Shown here: piece by piece, positions 32,961 through 42,415 of the stretch
How the letters are laid out: each line of letters opens with the position of its first letter
How positions within the stretch are numbered: the first letter of the stretch is position 1
Source: Sulfuritalea sp.
GTDB lineage: Bacteria > Pseudomonadota > Gammaproteobacteria > Burkholderiales > Rhodocyclaceae
Length of the DNA stretch: 64,000 nucleotides
NCBI GenBank assembly: GCA_030651305.1
Contig: JAUSCI010000019.1
Location: 1 to 64,000 of the forward strand
Direction of reading: 5' to 3'
Program-made: the position numbers and the translations under genes
The notes under the pieces: generated by a model
What the model was told of the DNA's origin: nothing
Database searches by the model: none
What the model saw: the letters and a program-made list of their open reading frames with translations, nothing else

Positions 32961-34643
32961 TCAGTCGTAAAAATTGCAGCGCTCGAACTCGAGTCCACGA
33001 TCGAGGACACGGAACAGCTTCAGTACCTGCAACTTCTGATCGACCATGACTTCAATGCTGCGATTGATGTGAAATGTGCCGCCGGGAACGATGACGCTGG
33101 CAGGTTCCTTGAGGGCCGCAAATTCGGGCAACAGGAAACCCTGGCGCCAGGCGCCGCGTTCTGCGCCAGAGTCCACCGTACGAATCGCCACGGGGCGAGG
33201 CTCCCCCGGAAACAACTGGATGCCCGCGGCAAGTGAGTCGTTTCCTTCGCGCAGCGCCCAGCGCACGTTACCCAAAGTGAAACCCTGACCGTCCTTGGTA
33301 CTTACCGCAATCAACAGGCCGGCGCCAATACGCACGCCTTCCTTGAGCGGCCTCCTGATGCGCAGTCCGGTGGCTGATTCGTCGAGCAGGCGCCAGTCAT
33401 CCATGACCTGCCAGTTTTCGATATGCGAATTGTCCTGATCGTCGGCACTTTCCGCGCGATGGCTGCGGTCGCCAAAAGTCTCGAATTCCTCGCGTTCGCG
33501 GCGCAGCGCTGAATCGTTGCGGGAAGGTGCGCGGAACAGTTGGCGACCCGAGAGGTGGTAATGCACTGCTTCGAAGCCGGCAATGAAACTGCATCCGGCA
33601 CTTGCCGCGTGCCGCTCGTGCCGGCGCGGCGCTCCGCCCTTGCACCAGCGTTGCAGCACCCGTTGCAGCACCTGGCCTGCCGCCGGCTGCGTGACGTCGT
33701 CGCCGAGTTGCAGGTCGCCCGGCGCGCGGCCTTGTTCCAGCATGGCAATGCGGCCGGCCACGCTATTTCTGAGTGCCGTGGTTTCCAGCCAGCGGCCGCT
33801 TTGTATTGCCTGCGGCGAATAGTTCGCCGGCTGGTCCGATTCGAGGTCAATCCACAAAGGCACGGCGCGGTTGCTGATATCCTGCGGCGGCATTTTCAGC
33901 AATGCCAGTTTGGAGCCCCAGCGACGCGACCAGCGCGCCACCCAGGCCAGATGGCGCGCCGGAAGCTCATACGGCTTGGCAGCGCTCAACAGGTGGCATT
34001 CCGCGTAAGCCGCGAGCGCACTGGTAGGCGTCTTGCCGTGACGCACCCGATCATCCACGGCGCGCGATGCCACGCCCAGTGTTTCCGCGGCGAAAAAAAT
34101 CTGGTGCAGCTTTTTCCAGTAGATGGCTTCTGGCAACAGTTCGCCGCGACAGAGATCGACCTGCCAGTCGGCGAATACCGACAGAGTGCGCTGGGCCAGC
34201 ACGGCGGCCTTGGCTGCCAGCTCGGCGTCGCCGGCAACCAGGGTGCGCTTTGACTGCAAAATGGGAAGTGAGGGAATGTTGGCATCTCCCGAGAGCAAGG
34301 CAACAAAACAGCGGAGGTAGCCCAGAGCCAGCATGTTCCAGACATTCAGCGTGCTCTCCAGCGCGGCCTGCTCGTGGGGTGCGAGGGGCAGGGGCTTGCC
34401 GGCGAACTTCTTTGCCGCGTCGTCCTGCACTCTGGAGACGGGGGCGCGCAGTACCTCAAGGACCGCAAAGCGTTCGTTCGGCGCCAGGGCAAACCGATGC
34501 AGCAAACTCAATTGGCGCAGGAACATCGATTGCGCCTGCACTGAATTTGCCAGAGGCACGCTGGCCAGCCAGTCCTTGCAGGCGGCAACATTTGCAAAGG
34601 CAGGGTTTTGCTCGGTTCCGGCGGCAGGCAGTTCAAAGTTCAT
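32961..34643 (-). CDS. Large protein with C-terminal PilZ-like domain
   Basis: This 560-residue protein lacks a signal peptide. The first 400 residues are mostly helical without a domain I recognise. The C-terminal 150 residues look like a PilZ beta-barrel: LLDESATGLRIRRPLKEG resembles the D/NxSxxG motif, followed by TLGNVRWALREGNDSLAAGI. A clear upstream RxxxR diguanylate-binding motif is not evident, so c-di-GMP binding is uncertain. It overlaps the HIT gene upstream by four bases. Related long proteins occur in betaproteobacteria without assigned function. Confidence 0.7.
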   Translation of the reverse strand: MNFELPAAGTEQNPAFANVAACKDWLASVPLANSVQAQSMFLRQLSLLHRFALAPNERFAVLEVLRAPVSRVQDDAAKKFAGKPLPLAPHEQAALESTLNVWNMLALGYLRCFVALLSGDANIPSLPILQSKRTLVAGDAELAAKAAVLAQRTLSVFADWQVDLCRGELLPEAIYWKKLHQIFFAAETLGVASRAVDDRVRHGKTPTSALAAYAECHLLSAAKPYELPARHLAWVARWSRRWGSKLALLKMPPQDISNRAVPLWIDLESDQPANYSPQAIQSGRWLETTALRNSVAGRIAMLEQGRAPGDLQLGDDVTQPAAGQVLQRVLQRWCKGGAPRRHERHAASAGCSFIAGFEAVHYHLSGRQLFRAPSRNDSALRREREEFETFGDRSHRAESADDQDNSHIENWQVMDDWRLLDESATGLRIRRPLKEGVRIGAGLLIAVSTKDGQGFTLGNVRWALREGNDSLAAGIQLFPGEPRPVAIRTVDSGAERGAWRQGFLLPEFAALKEPASVIVPGGTFHINRSIEVMVDQKLQVLKLFRVLDRGLEFERCNFYD

Positions 34644-35083
34644 GGCATCTCATTCAAGGTCGAGAGTTCGGCTTTCAGGGCGTCCAGCAGACTGGAGTTG
34701 GCGGGCACGGGGCGGGCGATACCGGTGCGCTGTGCCGCCGCCCAGATGGGCGCGGGAAAATGGCTGTCATCCTTCCAGCGCGGAATGACATGCCAATGCA
34801 GATGCGGGACAAGGTTGCCGAGGCTGGCCAGGTTGATCTTCTCCGGCTGGACAATACGGCGCACGGCGCGCTCGGTGGCGAGCACGACGTCCATGACATG
34901 ACGCGCGTCGCTGGTCGCGAGGGCGCTCATTTCAGCGACATGCTGATGCCAGACCACGCGGCAGAAGCCGGGAAAAGCTTCGCCCGCGGCGTCGGCTACA
35001 CGCACCACGCGGCAAAATCCGTCCTGCCATAGCAGGTCACCACCGGCACCGGCACAGAGTTCGCAATCCATAGTTGTCACCAC
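34640..35083 (-). CDS. HIT-family nucleotide hydrolase
   Basis: This 147-residue histidine-triad protein has catalytic motif HLHWHVIPR near residues 93-101 and the N-terminal cysteine pair CELC, which in some HIT proteins helps bind zinc. It probably hydrolyses nucleotide phosphoramidates or dinucleoside polyphosphates; substrate unknown. Its stop overlaps the start of the PilZ-like gene, so the two are coupled. Confidence 0.92.
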   Translation of the reverse strand: MVTTMDCELCAGAGGDLLWQDGFCRVVRVADAAGEAFPGFCRVVWHQHVAEMSALATSDARHVMDVVLATERAVRRIVQPEKINLASLGNLVPHLHWHVIPRWKDDSHFPAPIWAAAQRTGIARPVPANSSLLDALKAELSTLNEMP

Positions 35084-35139
35084 CCAATAAGGATAGCGCC
35101 AATCGGAGGCTCTGTGCTAGCGGGAATTTGGCGCGCCGG

Positions 35140-38100
35140 TCACAGCAATATCCGCTCGATGCCACCGCTGTTCGCGGCGCGAATGTAGTCCTGCATCCAG
35201 TCGGGACCGAGAATCTTCCTGGCCATTTCGACCACGATGTAGTCCGCCGAGATGGAAGCATCGTTGGCAAAGCGCGACAAGCCCTGCAGGCAGGACGGGC
35301 AGGAGGTGAGGATTTTCACCGTAGCGCCAGCGCCGACTATTGACTCTCCCCGCAAGCGGGCGGCGCCGGCGGCGATTTCCTCCTGCTTGCGAAAACGTAT
35401 CTGGGTCGACACGTCCGGCCGCGATACGGCCAGCGTGCCGGATTCGCCGCAGCAACGGTCATTGAGATCGACGCCGCTACCCATCAGCGCGTTGGCCACC
35501 TTGATGCCCGAGTAATGCTTCATCGGCGTGTGGCAGGGCTCGTGGTACATGTAACGCGTACCGCTCGTTTGGCCAGCGTTCGCGTCGAGCTTGATGCCCT
35601 TCTCCATCAGCCATTCGTGGATGTCCACCAGCCGGCAGCCGGGGAAAATCTTGCCGAACTCGTATTTCAGCAACTGGTCCATGCAGGTACCGCAGGAGAC
35701 CACCACCGTCTTGATGTCGAGATAGTTGAGCGTATTGGCGACGCGGTGAAACAGCACACGGTTGGCGGTGGTAATCGCCTGCCCCTTGTCTTCGTCGCCG
35801 GCGGACGTCTGCGGATAGCCGCAGCACAAATAGCCCGGCGGCAGCACCGTGGTGGCGCCGGCGTGCCAGAGCATGGCTTGCGTGGCGAGGCCGACTTGTG
35901 AAAACAATCGTTCCGAACCGCAACCGGGAAAGTAGAACACGGCATCCCGATCTTCGTCACTGAGCTCGCTCGCCCGCTTCGGATCGCGGATCACGGGGAT
36001 CAGGGTGTCGTCCTCGACGTCCAGCAGCGCACGCGAAGTGCGCATGGGCACATTCCTCGGCATGGGTTTGTTGAGGAAATGAATGACCTGTGCCTTGATG
36101 TCCGGGCGGCCCAGGGTGGCGGGGGGATGTTTCACGCTAGCCTGAATCAGGCCGAATGACCTGGACAGCGCATGGCCCAGGCGCTGCGCCTTGTAGCCGA
36201 GCTGGATCATGCCGGCACGCATCAGCTTGATGGTGACCGGGTCGGTGGCGCTGAGGAAGGCCATCGCCGCCGCCGTGCCGGGATTGAATTTCTTCTTGCC
36301 CTGACGGCGCAGCAGGTTGCGCATCGCCACCGAGACATCGCCGAAATCGATGTCCACCGGGCAGGGTGTGACGCACTTGTGGCACACCGTGCAGTGGTCG
36401 GCGACATCGGAAAACTCGTCGAAGTGCTGCAGTGAAACGCCGCGCCGGGTCTGCTCTTCGTACAGAAAGGCTTCGATCAGCAGGGAGGTGCCGAGAATCT
36501 TGTTGCGCGGGCTGTAGAGCAGGTTGGCGCGCGGCACATGGGTTGAGCAGACCGGTTTGCACTTACCGCAACGCAGGCAGTTTTTTATGTCCGCGGCGAT
36601 TTGTCCGATGTCCGATTGCTCCATGATCAGCGACTCGACACCGAGCAGGGCGAAGGACGGCGTATAGGCATTGGACAGGTCGCTGCGCATGTGCGGCAAA
36701 TTCATCAACTTGCCGCGATTGAAGCGGCCCTCGGGATCGATCCGCTGCTTGTAGTCGCGGAAGGGGCGGATCTCGTCGTCGCCGAGGAATTCGAGCTTGG
36801 TGATGCCGATCCCGTGTTCGCCGGAGACCACCCCGCCGAGGCCCGTTGCCAGCGTCATGATGCGTGCCACGGCCTGGTAGGCGATTTGCAGCATGGCGTA
36901 GTGATCGGAGTTCACCGGGATGTTGGTATGCACGTTGCCGTCGCCGGCATGCATGTGCAGGGCGACAAACACCCGGCCGCGCAGAATTTCCGTGTGAATG
37001 CTTTCGATGCCGAGCAACACCGGGGCAAAGGCATTGCCGTCAAAAATGGCTTCCAGCGGCGCCTTCAGTTCGGTCTTCCATGACACCCGCACATGGCGAT
37101 CCTGCAATTCGCGGAAGTGTCGATCCAGGTTGTCGAGCAGCGCCTGCCATCCGCTGCGCACCGCAGCGATCAGTTCCAGCGCTTGCTCGCGGCGATCGCC
37201 GAGCAGTTCGTCAGGGTCGAGGTTGGCGTCGCCTGCGTGCAGCGGCAGTTCCCCGTGAAGGAATTCCGTCAGCGCATCGGCCAGTTCTATCTTGTTGGCG
37301 ATCGACAGCTCGATGTTGATGCGCTCGATGCCTTCGCAATAATCGCCCATGCGCGGCAGCGGTATCACCACGTCTTCATTGATCTTGAAAGCGTTGGTGT
37401 GCTTCGAGATGGCGGCCGTGCGGGCGCGATCGAGCCAGAACTTCTTGCGTGCCTCGGGCGACACGGCGATGAAGCCTTCTGCACCGCGCGCGTTCGCCAG
37501 CCGGACCACTTCGGACGCGGCGGCCATAACCGCCGTCTCGTCAGCGCCGACTATGTCACCGATCAGCACCATCTTCGGCCGGCCGTGGCGCTTTGCCTTG
37601 GTCGAGTAGCCGACGGCGCGCACATAGCGCTCGTCGAGATGTTCGAGGCCCGCCAGCCGTACACCTGACGCCAGCCCAGCGCCGCCCGGCTTGAAGTAAT
37701 CGGTGATCTCGACAATCGACGGCACGGCGTCCGTGACGCGGCCGAAGAATTCGAGGCAGACCGTGCGCGTCACCGGCGGCATCGTGTGCAGCACCCATAC
37801 GGCCGACGTGATCAGGCCATCGGTGCCTTCCTTCTGCACCCCTGGCACGCCGGCGAGGAACTTGTCGGTGACGTCCTTGCCCAGGCCTTGCTTGCGAAAC
37901 AGCCGGCCGGGCACGTCCAGTTGTTCCTCGCCCAGTTTCTTTTTTCCACTTGCGTCGTAGCGCGTGAGCCGGAAGCTGACCAGCTCCTGCTCGTGGATCT
38001 TGCCGAAATTGTGGTTAAGGCGCTCGACGTCGAGCCAGTTGCCGTCCGGCGTCACCATGCGCCACGAAGCCAGGTTGTCCAGCGCTGTGCCCCACAGCAC

Positions 38101-38955
38101 GGCCTTCTTGCCGCCGGCATTCATGGCGATGTTGCCGCCGATGCAGGAGGCGTCGGCCGAGGTCGGGTCGCAGGCGAAAACCAGGCCGGCATTTTCCGCC
38201 GCCTCCATGACACGCCGCGTGACCAGGCCGGCGCCGGTGCGTACCGTCGCGTAGTCTCGATCCGTACCGGGCAGGCGCTTGATCTCCACCGCCCCCAGAT
38301 CGATCAGCTTTTCGGTGTTGATCACCACCGACAGCGCATCCAGCGGTATCGCGCCGCCGGTGTAGCCGGTGCCGCCGCCACGCGGAATGATAGTCAGGCC
38401 CAACTCGATACAAGCGCTCACCAGTGGCGCCATCTCCGCTTCCGTGTCCGGCGCCAGCACGACAAACGGATACTCGACGCGCCAGTCGGTGGCATCGGTG
38501 ACATGCGAGACCCGCGCCAGTCCGTCAAAGCAGATGTTGTCCTTGCGGGTGTGGCGGGCCAGCACCTTGACAGCCTTCTTGCGCAATGTTCGGGTCTCAT
38601 CGAACCAGCGTTCGAAAGACTGCACGGCGACTTTCGCGGCGGTCAGCAAGCGCGTGACGCGATCGTTGCCGTCGCGGCGCTTGTCGATTTCGTGCAAGCG
38701 GTGGCGCAGCGCCTCCACCAGCGCCTCGCGCCGCTCGCGATTGCCCAGCAGGTCGTCTTCGAGATAGGGGTTGCGCCGCACCACCCAGATATCGCCCAGC
38801 ACCTCGTAGAGCATGCGCGCCGAGCGTCCGGTAACCCGTTCATTGCGCAGATCGGTCAGCGTCGCCCAGGCCTCTCTGCCCAACAGGCGAATGACGATCT
38901 CGCGATCCGAGAACGAGGTGTAGTTGTAGGGGATTTCGCGCAGGCGGGCGGTCAT
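35140..38955 (-). CDS. DUF3683 FAD-linked oxidoreductase with Fe-S and CCG domains
   Basis: This giant 1271-residue respiratory-type dehydrogenase carries an N-terminal DUF3683 region (about 1-140), an FAD-binding PCMH domain with [20 protein letters not shown] (about 190-210), an FAD-oxidase C domain to about 750, two [4Fe-4S] motifs [11 protein letters not shown] (about 795) and [12 protein letters not shown] (about 857), and two cysteine-rich CCG domains with CCGY (about 1043) and CCGES (about 1168). The design matches D-lactate/glycolate-type dehydrogenases fused to their electron-transfer subunit. Substrate is not determinable here; D-2-hydroxy acids are likely. It is a single gene with 56 bases to the HIT gene. 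Confidence 0.92.
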   Translation of the reverse strand: MTARLREIPYNYTSFSDREIVIRLLGREAWATLTDLRNERVTGRSARMLYEVLGDIWVVRRNPYLEDDLLGNRERREALVEALRHRLHEIDKRRDGNDRVTRLLTAAKVAVQSFERWFDETRTLRKKAVKVLARHTRKDNICFDGLARVSHVTDATDWRVEYPFVVLAPDTEAEMAPLVSACIELGLTIIPRGGGTGYTGGAIPLDALSVVINTEKLIDLGAVEIKRLPGTDRDYATVRTGAGLVTRRVMEAAENAGLVFACDPTSADASCIGGNIAMNAGGKKAVLWGTALDNLASWRMVTPDGNWLDVERLNHNFGKIHEQELVSFRLTRYDASGKKKLGEEQLDVPGRLFRKQGLGKDVTDKFLAGVPGVQKEGTDGLITSAVWVLHTMPPVTRTVCLEFFGRVTDAVPSIVEITDYFKPGGAGLASGVRLAGLEHLDERYVRAVGYSTKAKRHGRPKMVLIGDIVGADETAVMAAASEVVRLANARGAEGFIAVSPEARKKFWLDRARTAAISKHTNAFKINEDVVIPLPRMGDYCEGIERINIELSIANKIELADALTEFLHGELPLHAGDANLDPDELLGDRREQALELIAAVRSGWQALLDNLDRHFRELQDRHVRVSWKTELKAPLEAIFDGNAFAPVLLGIESIHTEILRGRVFVALHMHAGDGNVHTNIPVNSDHYAMLQIAYQAVARIMTLATGLGGVVSGEHGIGITKLEFLGDDEIRPFRDYKQRIDPEGRFNRGKLMNLPHMRSDLSNAYTPSFALLGVESLIMEQSDIGQIAADIKNCLRCGKCKPVCSTHVPRANLLYSPRNKILGTSLLIEAFLYEEQTRRGVSLQHFDEFSDVADHCTVCHKCVTPCPVDIDFGDVSVAMRNLLRRQGKKKFNPGTAAAMAFLSATDPVTIKLMRAGMIQLGYKAQRLGHALSRSFGLIQASVKHPPATLGRPDIKAQVIHFLNKPMPRNVPMRTSRALLDVEDDTLIPVIRDPKRASELSDEDRDAVFYFPGCGSERLFSQVGLATQAMLWHAGATTVLPPGYLCCGYPQTSAGDEDKGQAITTANRVLFHRVANTLNYLDIKTVVVSCGTCMDQLLKYEFGKIFPGCRLVDIHEWLMEKGIKLDANAGQTSGTRYMYHEPCHTPMKHYSGIKVANALMGSGVDLNDRCCGESGTLAVSRPDVSTQIRFRKQEEIAAGAARLRGESIVGAGATVKILTSCPSCLQGLSRFANDASISADYIVVEMARKILGPDWMQDYIRAANSGGIERILL

Positions 38956-39114
38956 GCTGATTTTGCTGGAGCCAAAAGGGGTTCTATTGTAGGCGATGGG
39001 CCGCGGCAGAGGCCCTGCGAGGCGCTACCCGCCCGCTAAGCGGTGTCCCAAGTACGCAAACCGAATTGCCGCCGACTTTGGGGCAAGAAATTCGAGCCTG
39101 GAAGCTCTTAACGC

Positions 39115-39696
39115 TTAGCGCAAATCCGACGTCGCAGTGGGCTTTGGCAACAACTCATCCAGAGTGTTCAACAGGTCATGCATGGCCTGCACGTTGTTGG
39201 CCGCCCCGGCCGCTTCCAGACGTGACATCTGCTCCCGAATCAGCCTCAAGCGGGTTCTGTCCCGCTCTCTTTGAGCCTGAGCCAGATCCAGCAGTTGATG
39301 CCGATCACCCGTTTCCGGGTCGGCGGTGAAGTCCAGCCTGCGGGTCTTGGCAACCAGATGCATGAAACGTCGAAGGATCGAATATGCATGGCGGCGCCAA
39401 ATGAAATCGACCAGCACCAGGGCCGCCACGTTCGCCACGCCAAAAAGTACCAGCAAAATCAGGGTTTCATTCCGCAACTGACTCAGAATGGGTGCGGCAT
39501 CGGCCAAGTGCACCCGATACAGGTTGTCTTCGATAATCCGGGTCAGGTGGCGGAACATCACCCAGGTCAGGCCCGCAGCCACTAGTCCCGTCTCAAGCAA
39601 CACCAGCCCGATCAGAAGGAACTTCTGGAGGGCATCATCGATATAGCGGATCTTCCGTCGGGAATGGTGGGGGGCGCCGAATGATGGAAATTTCAT
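39115..39696 (-). CDS. Two-helix membrane protein, third gene of a cytochrome cluster
   Basis: This 193-residue inner-membrane protein has hydrophobic segments near residues 25-45 and 80-102, a short periplasmic loop between them and a charged cytoplasmic coiled-coil tail. The arrangement resembles the sensor half of a HAMP-type signalling protein without an output domain. The start at 39696 overlaps the stop of the cytochrome gene (ATGA), so production is coupled. Function unknown; membership with the cytochrome suggests a redox-linked role. Confidence 0.75.
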   Translation of the reverse strand: MKFPSFGAPHHSRRKIRYIDDALQKFLLIGLVLLETGLVAAGLTWVMFRHLTRIIEDNLYRVHLADAAPILSQLRNETLILLVLFGVANVAALVLVDFIWRRHAYSILRRFMHLVAKTRRLDFTADPETGDRHQLLDLAQAQRERDRTRLRLIREQMSRLEAAGAANNVQAMHDLLNTLDELLPKPTATSDLR

Positions 39697-40484
39697 AGAT
39701 CGTGGCATTGCGTGCAAAGGGTGGAACCCGCATTGGACATGACCAGCTGTCCATGTATTTTCTTGTAGGGCTGATGGCAGGAGACGCAGCTAAGCTTTCC
39801 GTCCGGCAGCCAGATCGCCTTGGGCAGCGCCTCCTTGGGACGGAAGCCACTATTTCCGAAGGCGGCCGGATAGAAAATACCGATGGGATGATTTGCCCCA
39901 CCCGAACGATGGCGAACAATGCCTTTGGCATCTACTCTGACTCCAACTGCATCGTTTTGAGCGATGTGACAGCCCATGCAATGCAGCGACAGGCTGTCGA
40001 TACCACCACCAAGACTGCCCGGCGTCACGTTGGGAAGTGCGTGCCCGGACTGCGGTAACGAAGCTCCGCGGTCTTTCATTCCACTGAAGAACTGCTTGTC
40101 GTGACAGGAGAGGCAGAACTCCCTGCTGCGCTTCGCACTGCGCATCAAGCCGGGCATCGTGCCATGCACTTCATGGCAGGTGCTGCAGGTCATGTCTCCC
40201 TTCCAGTCCAGCGGAAATTCAGCCGGCAACTTTTCCTTCGGCGCAAAACCGGTGGGATGACTCATTCTCTTGACATTCTTGTGACAGATCCCGCACAACA
40301 GCTCCTGCGAGCCGATCAGCCTGCCTGCTTTGCCTGGAGCAACCTCCTTGCCTGCCAGGTGGCAGTTGCTGCAAGTCAGGTCGGATAGATGCGGTTTGCT
40401 GCCAAATCCGGCAAACAACCAAGTGCCTGCGTACAGAAAAATCGTGGCGGCGAACCAAGCCAGACGGGAGTTAAAGTTGGACAC
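39693..40484 (-). CDS. Seven-haem c-type cytochrome
   Basis: This exported protein of about 263 residues has seven CxxCH haem-binding motifs (CSNCH, CGICH, CSTCH, CLSCH, CMGCH, CVSCH, CTQCH) spread along the chain. A single N-terminal hydrophobic segment (about 8-24) acts as signal or anchor. A GTG start at 40484 is preferred because it places the signal segment at the N-terminus and gives a 14-base overlap with the previous gene; longer ATG starts extend far into that gene. It is probably a periplasmic electron carrier. Confidence 0.9.
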   Translation of the reverse strand: MSNFNSRLAWFAATIFLYAGTWLFAGFGSKPHLSDLTCSNCHLAGKEVAPGKAGRLIGSQELLCGICHKNVKRMSHPTGFAPKEKLPAEFPLDWKGDMTCSTCHEVHGTMPGLMRSAKRSREFCLSCHDKQFFSGMKDRGASLPQSGHALPNVTPGSLGGGIDSLSLHCMGCHIAQNDAVGVRVDAKGIVRHRSGGANHPIGIFYPAAFGNSGFRPKEALPKAIWLPDGKLSCVSCHQPYKKIHGQLVMSNAGSTLCTQCHDL

Positions 40485-41028
40485 GGCGTTCGACGTCCTG
40501 CAAGCGAGCCAGCGCCGGAGCCGAACCAGCCGTGTCGGCATCGGCGCTTCCTGGCGCCGTCCGCCGACAGTGATCAAGCGCTTGCCGCAGGCTGGCGTAG
40601 TGTTCCCGCAAGCGGGCCTGGCTGGCGTCGAAATCGGTCCACTCGCGTTGCAACATATCGGTTTGTCGAATCGCCATCGGCACCGCGAAGGGATTCTCGA
40701 TAACGTCTCTCAAGTTTTGCGAAAACCTGAACAGCGGGCCGGCAATGCGAAAACTGCTGTAGAGCGCGATGGACCAAGTGGCGATGGCAGCCACAACCAC
40801 CAGCAGGAGCCCGAAGATCAGCATGAGCGGCCCCAGACTCTGCTGCGTCAGGCTGTGGCTGACGACAATGCGCGCATAGCCGCCACCATTTTCGTTCGTT
40901 GCCAGAAAGATCGCCAGCGGCGCCCCGACGACGGCCACCACACCGACGCTCAAGGCAATACGCGCCACCCACTTAACATGAAAGAGGACAGGCGGTTCGT
41001 TCTTGGCGTGGGTTGTCTGTGGGATCAT
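40471..41028 (-). CDS. Two-helix membrane protein with HAMP-like region, first gene of a cytochrome cluster
   Basis: This 185-residue protein has membrane segments near residues 21-42 and 66-88, followed by ALYSSFRIAGPLFRFSQNL, a motif seen at the start of HAMP-like linkers, and a helical C-terminal tail. It lacks kinase, cyclase or chemotaxis output domains. The ATG at 41028 is preferred over an in-frame TTG five codons upstream. It is co-transcribed with the seven-haem cytochrome and a second similar membrane protein. Confidence 0.75.
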   Translation of the reverse strand: MIPQTTHAKNEPPVLFHVKWVARIALSVGVVAVVGAPLAIFLATNENGGGYARIVVSHSLTQQSLGPLMLIFGLLLVVVAAIATWSIALYSSFRIAGPLFRFSQNLRDVIENPFAVPMAIRQTDMLQREWTDFDASQARLREHYASLRQALDHCRRTAPGSADADTAGSAPALARLQDVERRVQL

Positions 41029-41282
41029 GCCGAAAGACTGCAAGGCGAAGGCATACTCATTCTACATGGGTTTGACGCACTTGCCCGACGCAACTGTTTC
41101 ACCTCCCCAATCAAAGGGGGCCACCCATTAGCCGGCCGGTGTCAAGCGAGTAAATGATTTCATGGCGGCGCAAGCCGCCGATTCTGAATTTCTCCATCTC
41201 TCCGTCGCAGAGAAAAGAAAGGTTCCAGTCTCGAAATTACCGCTAATTTACTGCACAAGAGTCGGCGCTCGCGGGACCGCGA

Positions 41283-41567
41283 TCAACTACGCTGCAAGCG
41301 CTCCGTGATCGACGCCGGATTCTGGCGGCAGTCGAGCACCGCGACGACGGTGGCGACGTCGTCCCTCAGGTCGTAATAGGTCGCGAACGGAAAACGTTTG
41401 GCGAGGGTGCGGTGCAGGTTCCTATCCGGTTTGGGATGAATGCCCGCGAACAGCGCCAGCGCATCGATGTCGGCGAAAAGGCTGTCGAGAAAATACTCTC
41501 CGACTCCTGCCTGCCGCTCTTCGCAAGACGCATGGCATTTGAGAAGATCGGTCTCCGCCGCGCGGGC
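41283..41567 (-). pseudogene. RelE/ParE-type toxin, 5'-truncated
   Basis: The frame from 41567 encodes about 94 residues with typical ParE-like features: AETDLLKCHASCEERQAGVG followed by EYFLDSLFADIDAL, then KRFPFATYYDLRDDVATVVA and the C-terminal NPASITERL. The family start (a short beta strand before the first helix) is absent, and the frame runs instead into the antitoxin region, so the N-terminus appears deleted. The antitoxin partner upstream is also broken. Confidence 0.7.
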
Positions 41568-41631
41568 AATTCCATGTTTCCGCCGGATTGCAGGCACAGC
41601 GAGTCCCAAAGCGTTTCCATTGGCTTCAGCT

Positions 41632-41639
41632 TTTCGAAA
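41632..41639. repeat. Target-site duplication, left copy
   Basis: TTTCGAAA abuts the left end of the 148-bp insertion; the identical right copy is 41788-41795. Collapsing the two copies restores the antitoxin reading frame, supporting true transposition. Confidence 0.8.
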
Positions 41640-41787
41640 GGCTCTAGTGTCATTGAGTAGTGATATCCGCGAAAACCTTTGTGGCACAACGACCTTCGCA
41701 GATTCATCTGGGAATGGTAGATTTCAAGCCAGCCCTTGGTTTTCGGGCAATTTACGCTCCCCATCCTCAGCTAACAGCACTAGAGCC
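41640..41787. mobile_element. 148-bp MITE-like element with 10-bp terminal inverted repeats
   Basis: The ends GGCTCTAGTG (41640-41649) and CACTAGAGCC (41778-41787) are perfect inverted repeats. Exact 8-bp direct repeats TTTCGAAA flank them; because this target is itself palindromic, the apparent inverted repeat is 19 bp (41631-41649 and 41778-41796). The interior has no transposase and no credible gene, so it needs a transposase in trans. An 8-bp duplication is compatible with several IS families; I cannot name one. No second copy was noticed in the window. Confidence 0.8.
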
Positions 41788-41795
41788 TTTCGAAA
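41788..41795. repeat. Target-site duplication, right copy
   Basis: Second copy of TTTCGAAA at the right end of the 148-bp insertion, identical to 41632-41639. Confidence 0.8.
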
Positions 41796-41866
41796 ACCGG
41801 CATGGCAACGATGTCGACAGTGGTCACTGGGGGATCTCCTTGACTGGCGCTGATATGGATCGGATG

Positions 41867-42248
41867 CCACAAAAGGCGTCGCGTCGAAACGGCGTATTTC
41901 GCCGTTTGCAAAAGTGAGATGCAGTGAGCAATCGTCATGGGCAGTTGCTGCGGTAACCCGTGGGTTCATGGTCTTGTCCCAGCGCAGGGGGTCTACCTTG
42001 ACGAGGGCTTCGCCGCGTATCGCGAGAGTCCAGTCAGCCATCAATTCTTCGCGGTGAATCTCGATCCACGCCTGGATGAGCCGTGCTTGCCTTGGCGGCA
42101 TGGAGCCCTCCAGCAACTCGCATTCCGCTACTTAAAACACGGCTTCGCTACCGGCATATTCGGCATGGATATGGGGCGAGTGATGTCGCTTGGTGTCGAG
42201 CCAATACATGTAGATCAGGATGCCGTAAAACGAACTGATGAGTGGCAT
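41867..42248 (-). pseudogene. DUF4160 gene with internal stop, fused to a DUF2442 remnant
   Basis: From ATG 42248 the frame reads MPLISSFYGILIYMYWLDTK and HHSPHIHAEYAG, the DUF4160 N-terminus, then hits TAA at 42132-42134. In the same frame it resumes VAECELLEGSMPPRQARLIQ and WIEIHREELMADW, the DUF4160 C-terminus, then runs without a stop into MNPRVTAATAHDD and LTFANGEIRRFDATPF, the N-terminus of DUF2442. DUF2442 similarity fades near 41867. These small proteins often neighbour each other and resemble toxin-antitoxin pairs. One stop codon and a lost 3' end indicate decay. Confidence 0.7.
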
Positions 42249-42415
42249 GGTAAGGTTTTCCTTTGCCGATTCGGGAGTAAGCACAGCTTTGCGTTCGTCC
42301 CCTGCCCATTTCAGGCTTATTGGCGCGGATCAACCGGCGAAACCCCCGGCCCCTTGCAATCGCACCCTATCACCGCCATATTCCATCCTGTTTCCCCTTC
42401 TTGATGGAGATTCCC

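Larger units (their letters stand above)
41568..41827 (-). pseudogene. Addiction-module antitoxin, disrupted by an insertion and a 3' deletion
   Basis: A GTG at 41827 with AAGGAG eight bases upstream begins VTTVDIVAMPVF. Removing the 148-bp insertion and one 8-bp repeat gives MPVFEKLKPMETLWDSLCLQ, matching the N-terminal half of the putative addiction-module antitoxin family. The usual C-terminal half (SPAWH... ERR... region) is missing, joined directly to toxin sequence in another frame, consistent with a deletion of roughly 100-150 bases. The module is therefore dead. Confidence 0.65.

Noticed and set aside
41164-41179. GGCGGC-GCAA-GCCGCC hairpin
   Set aside because: No T run on either strand and no gene end nearby that needs it; short GC hairpins are common in this sequence.
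41044-41282. Non-coding stretch between the cytochrome cluster and the dead toxin gene
   Set aside because: No gene, promoter or repeat with enough support was found in these 239 bases.
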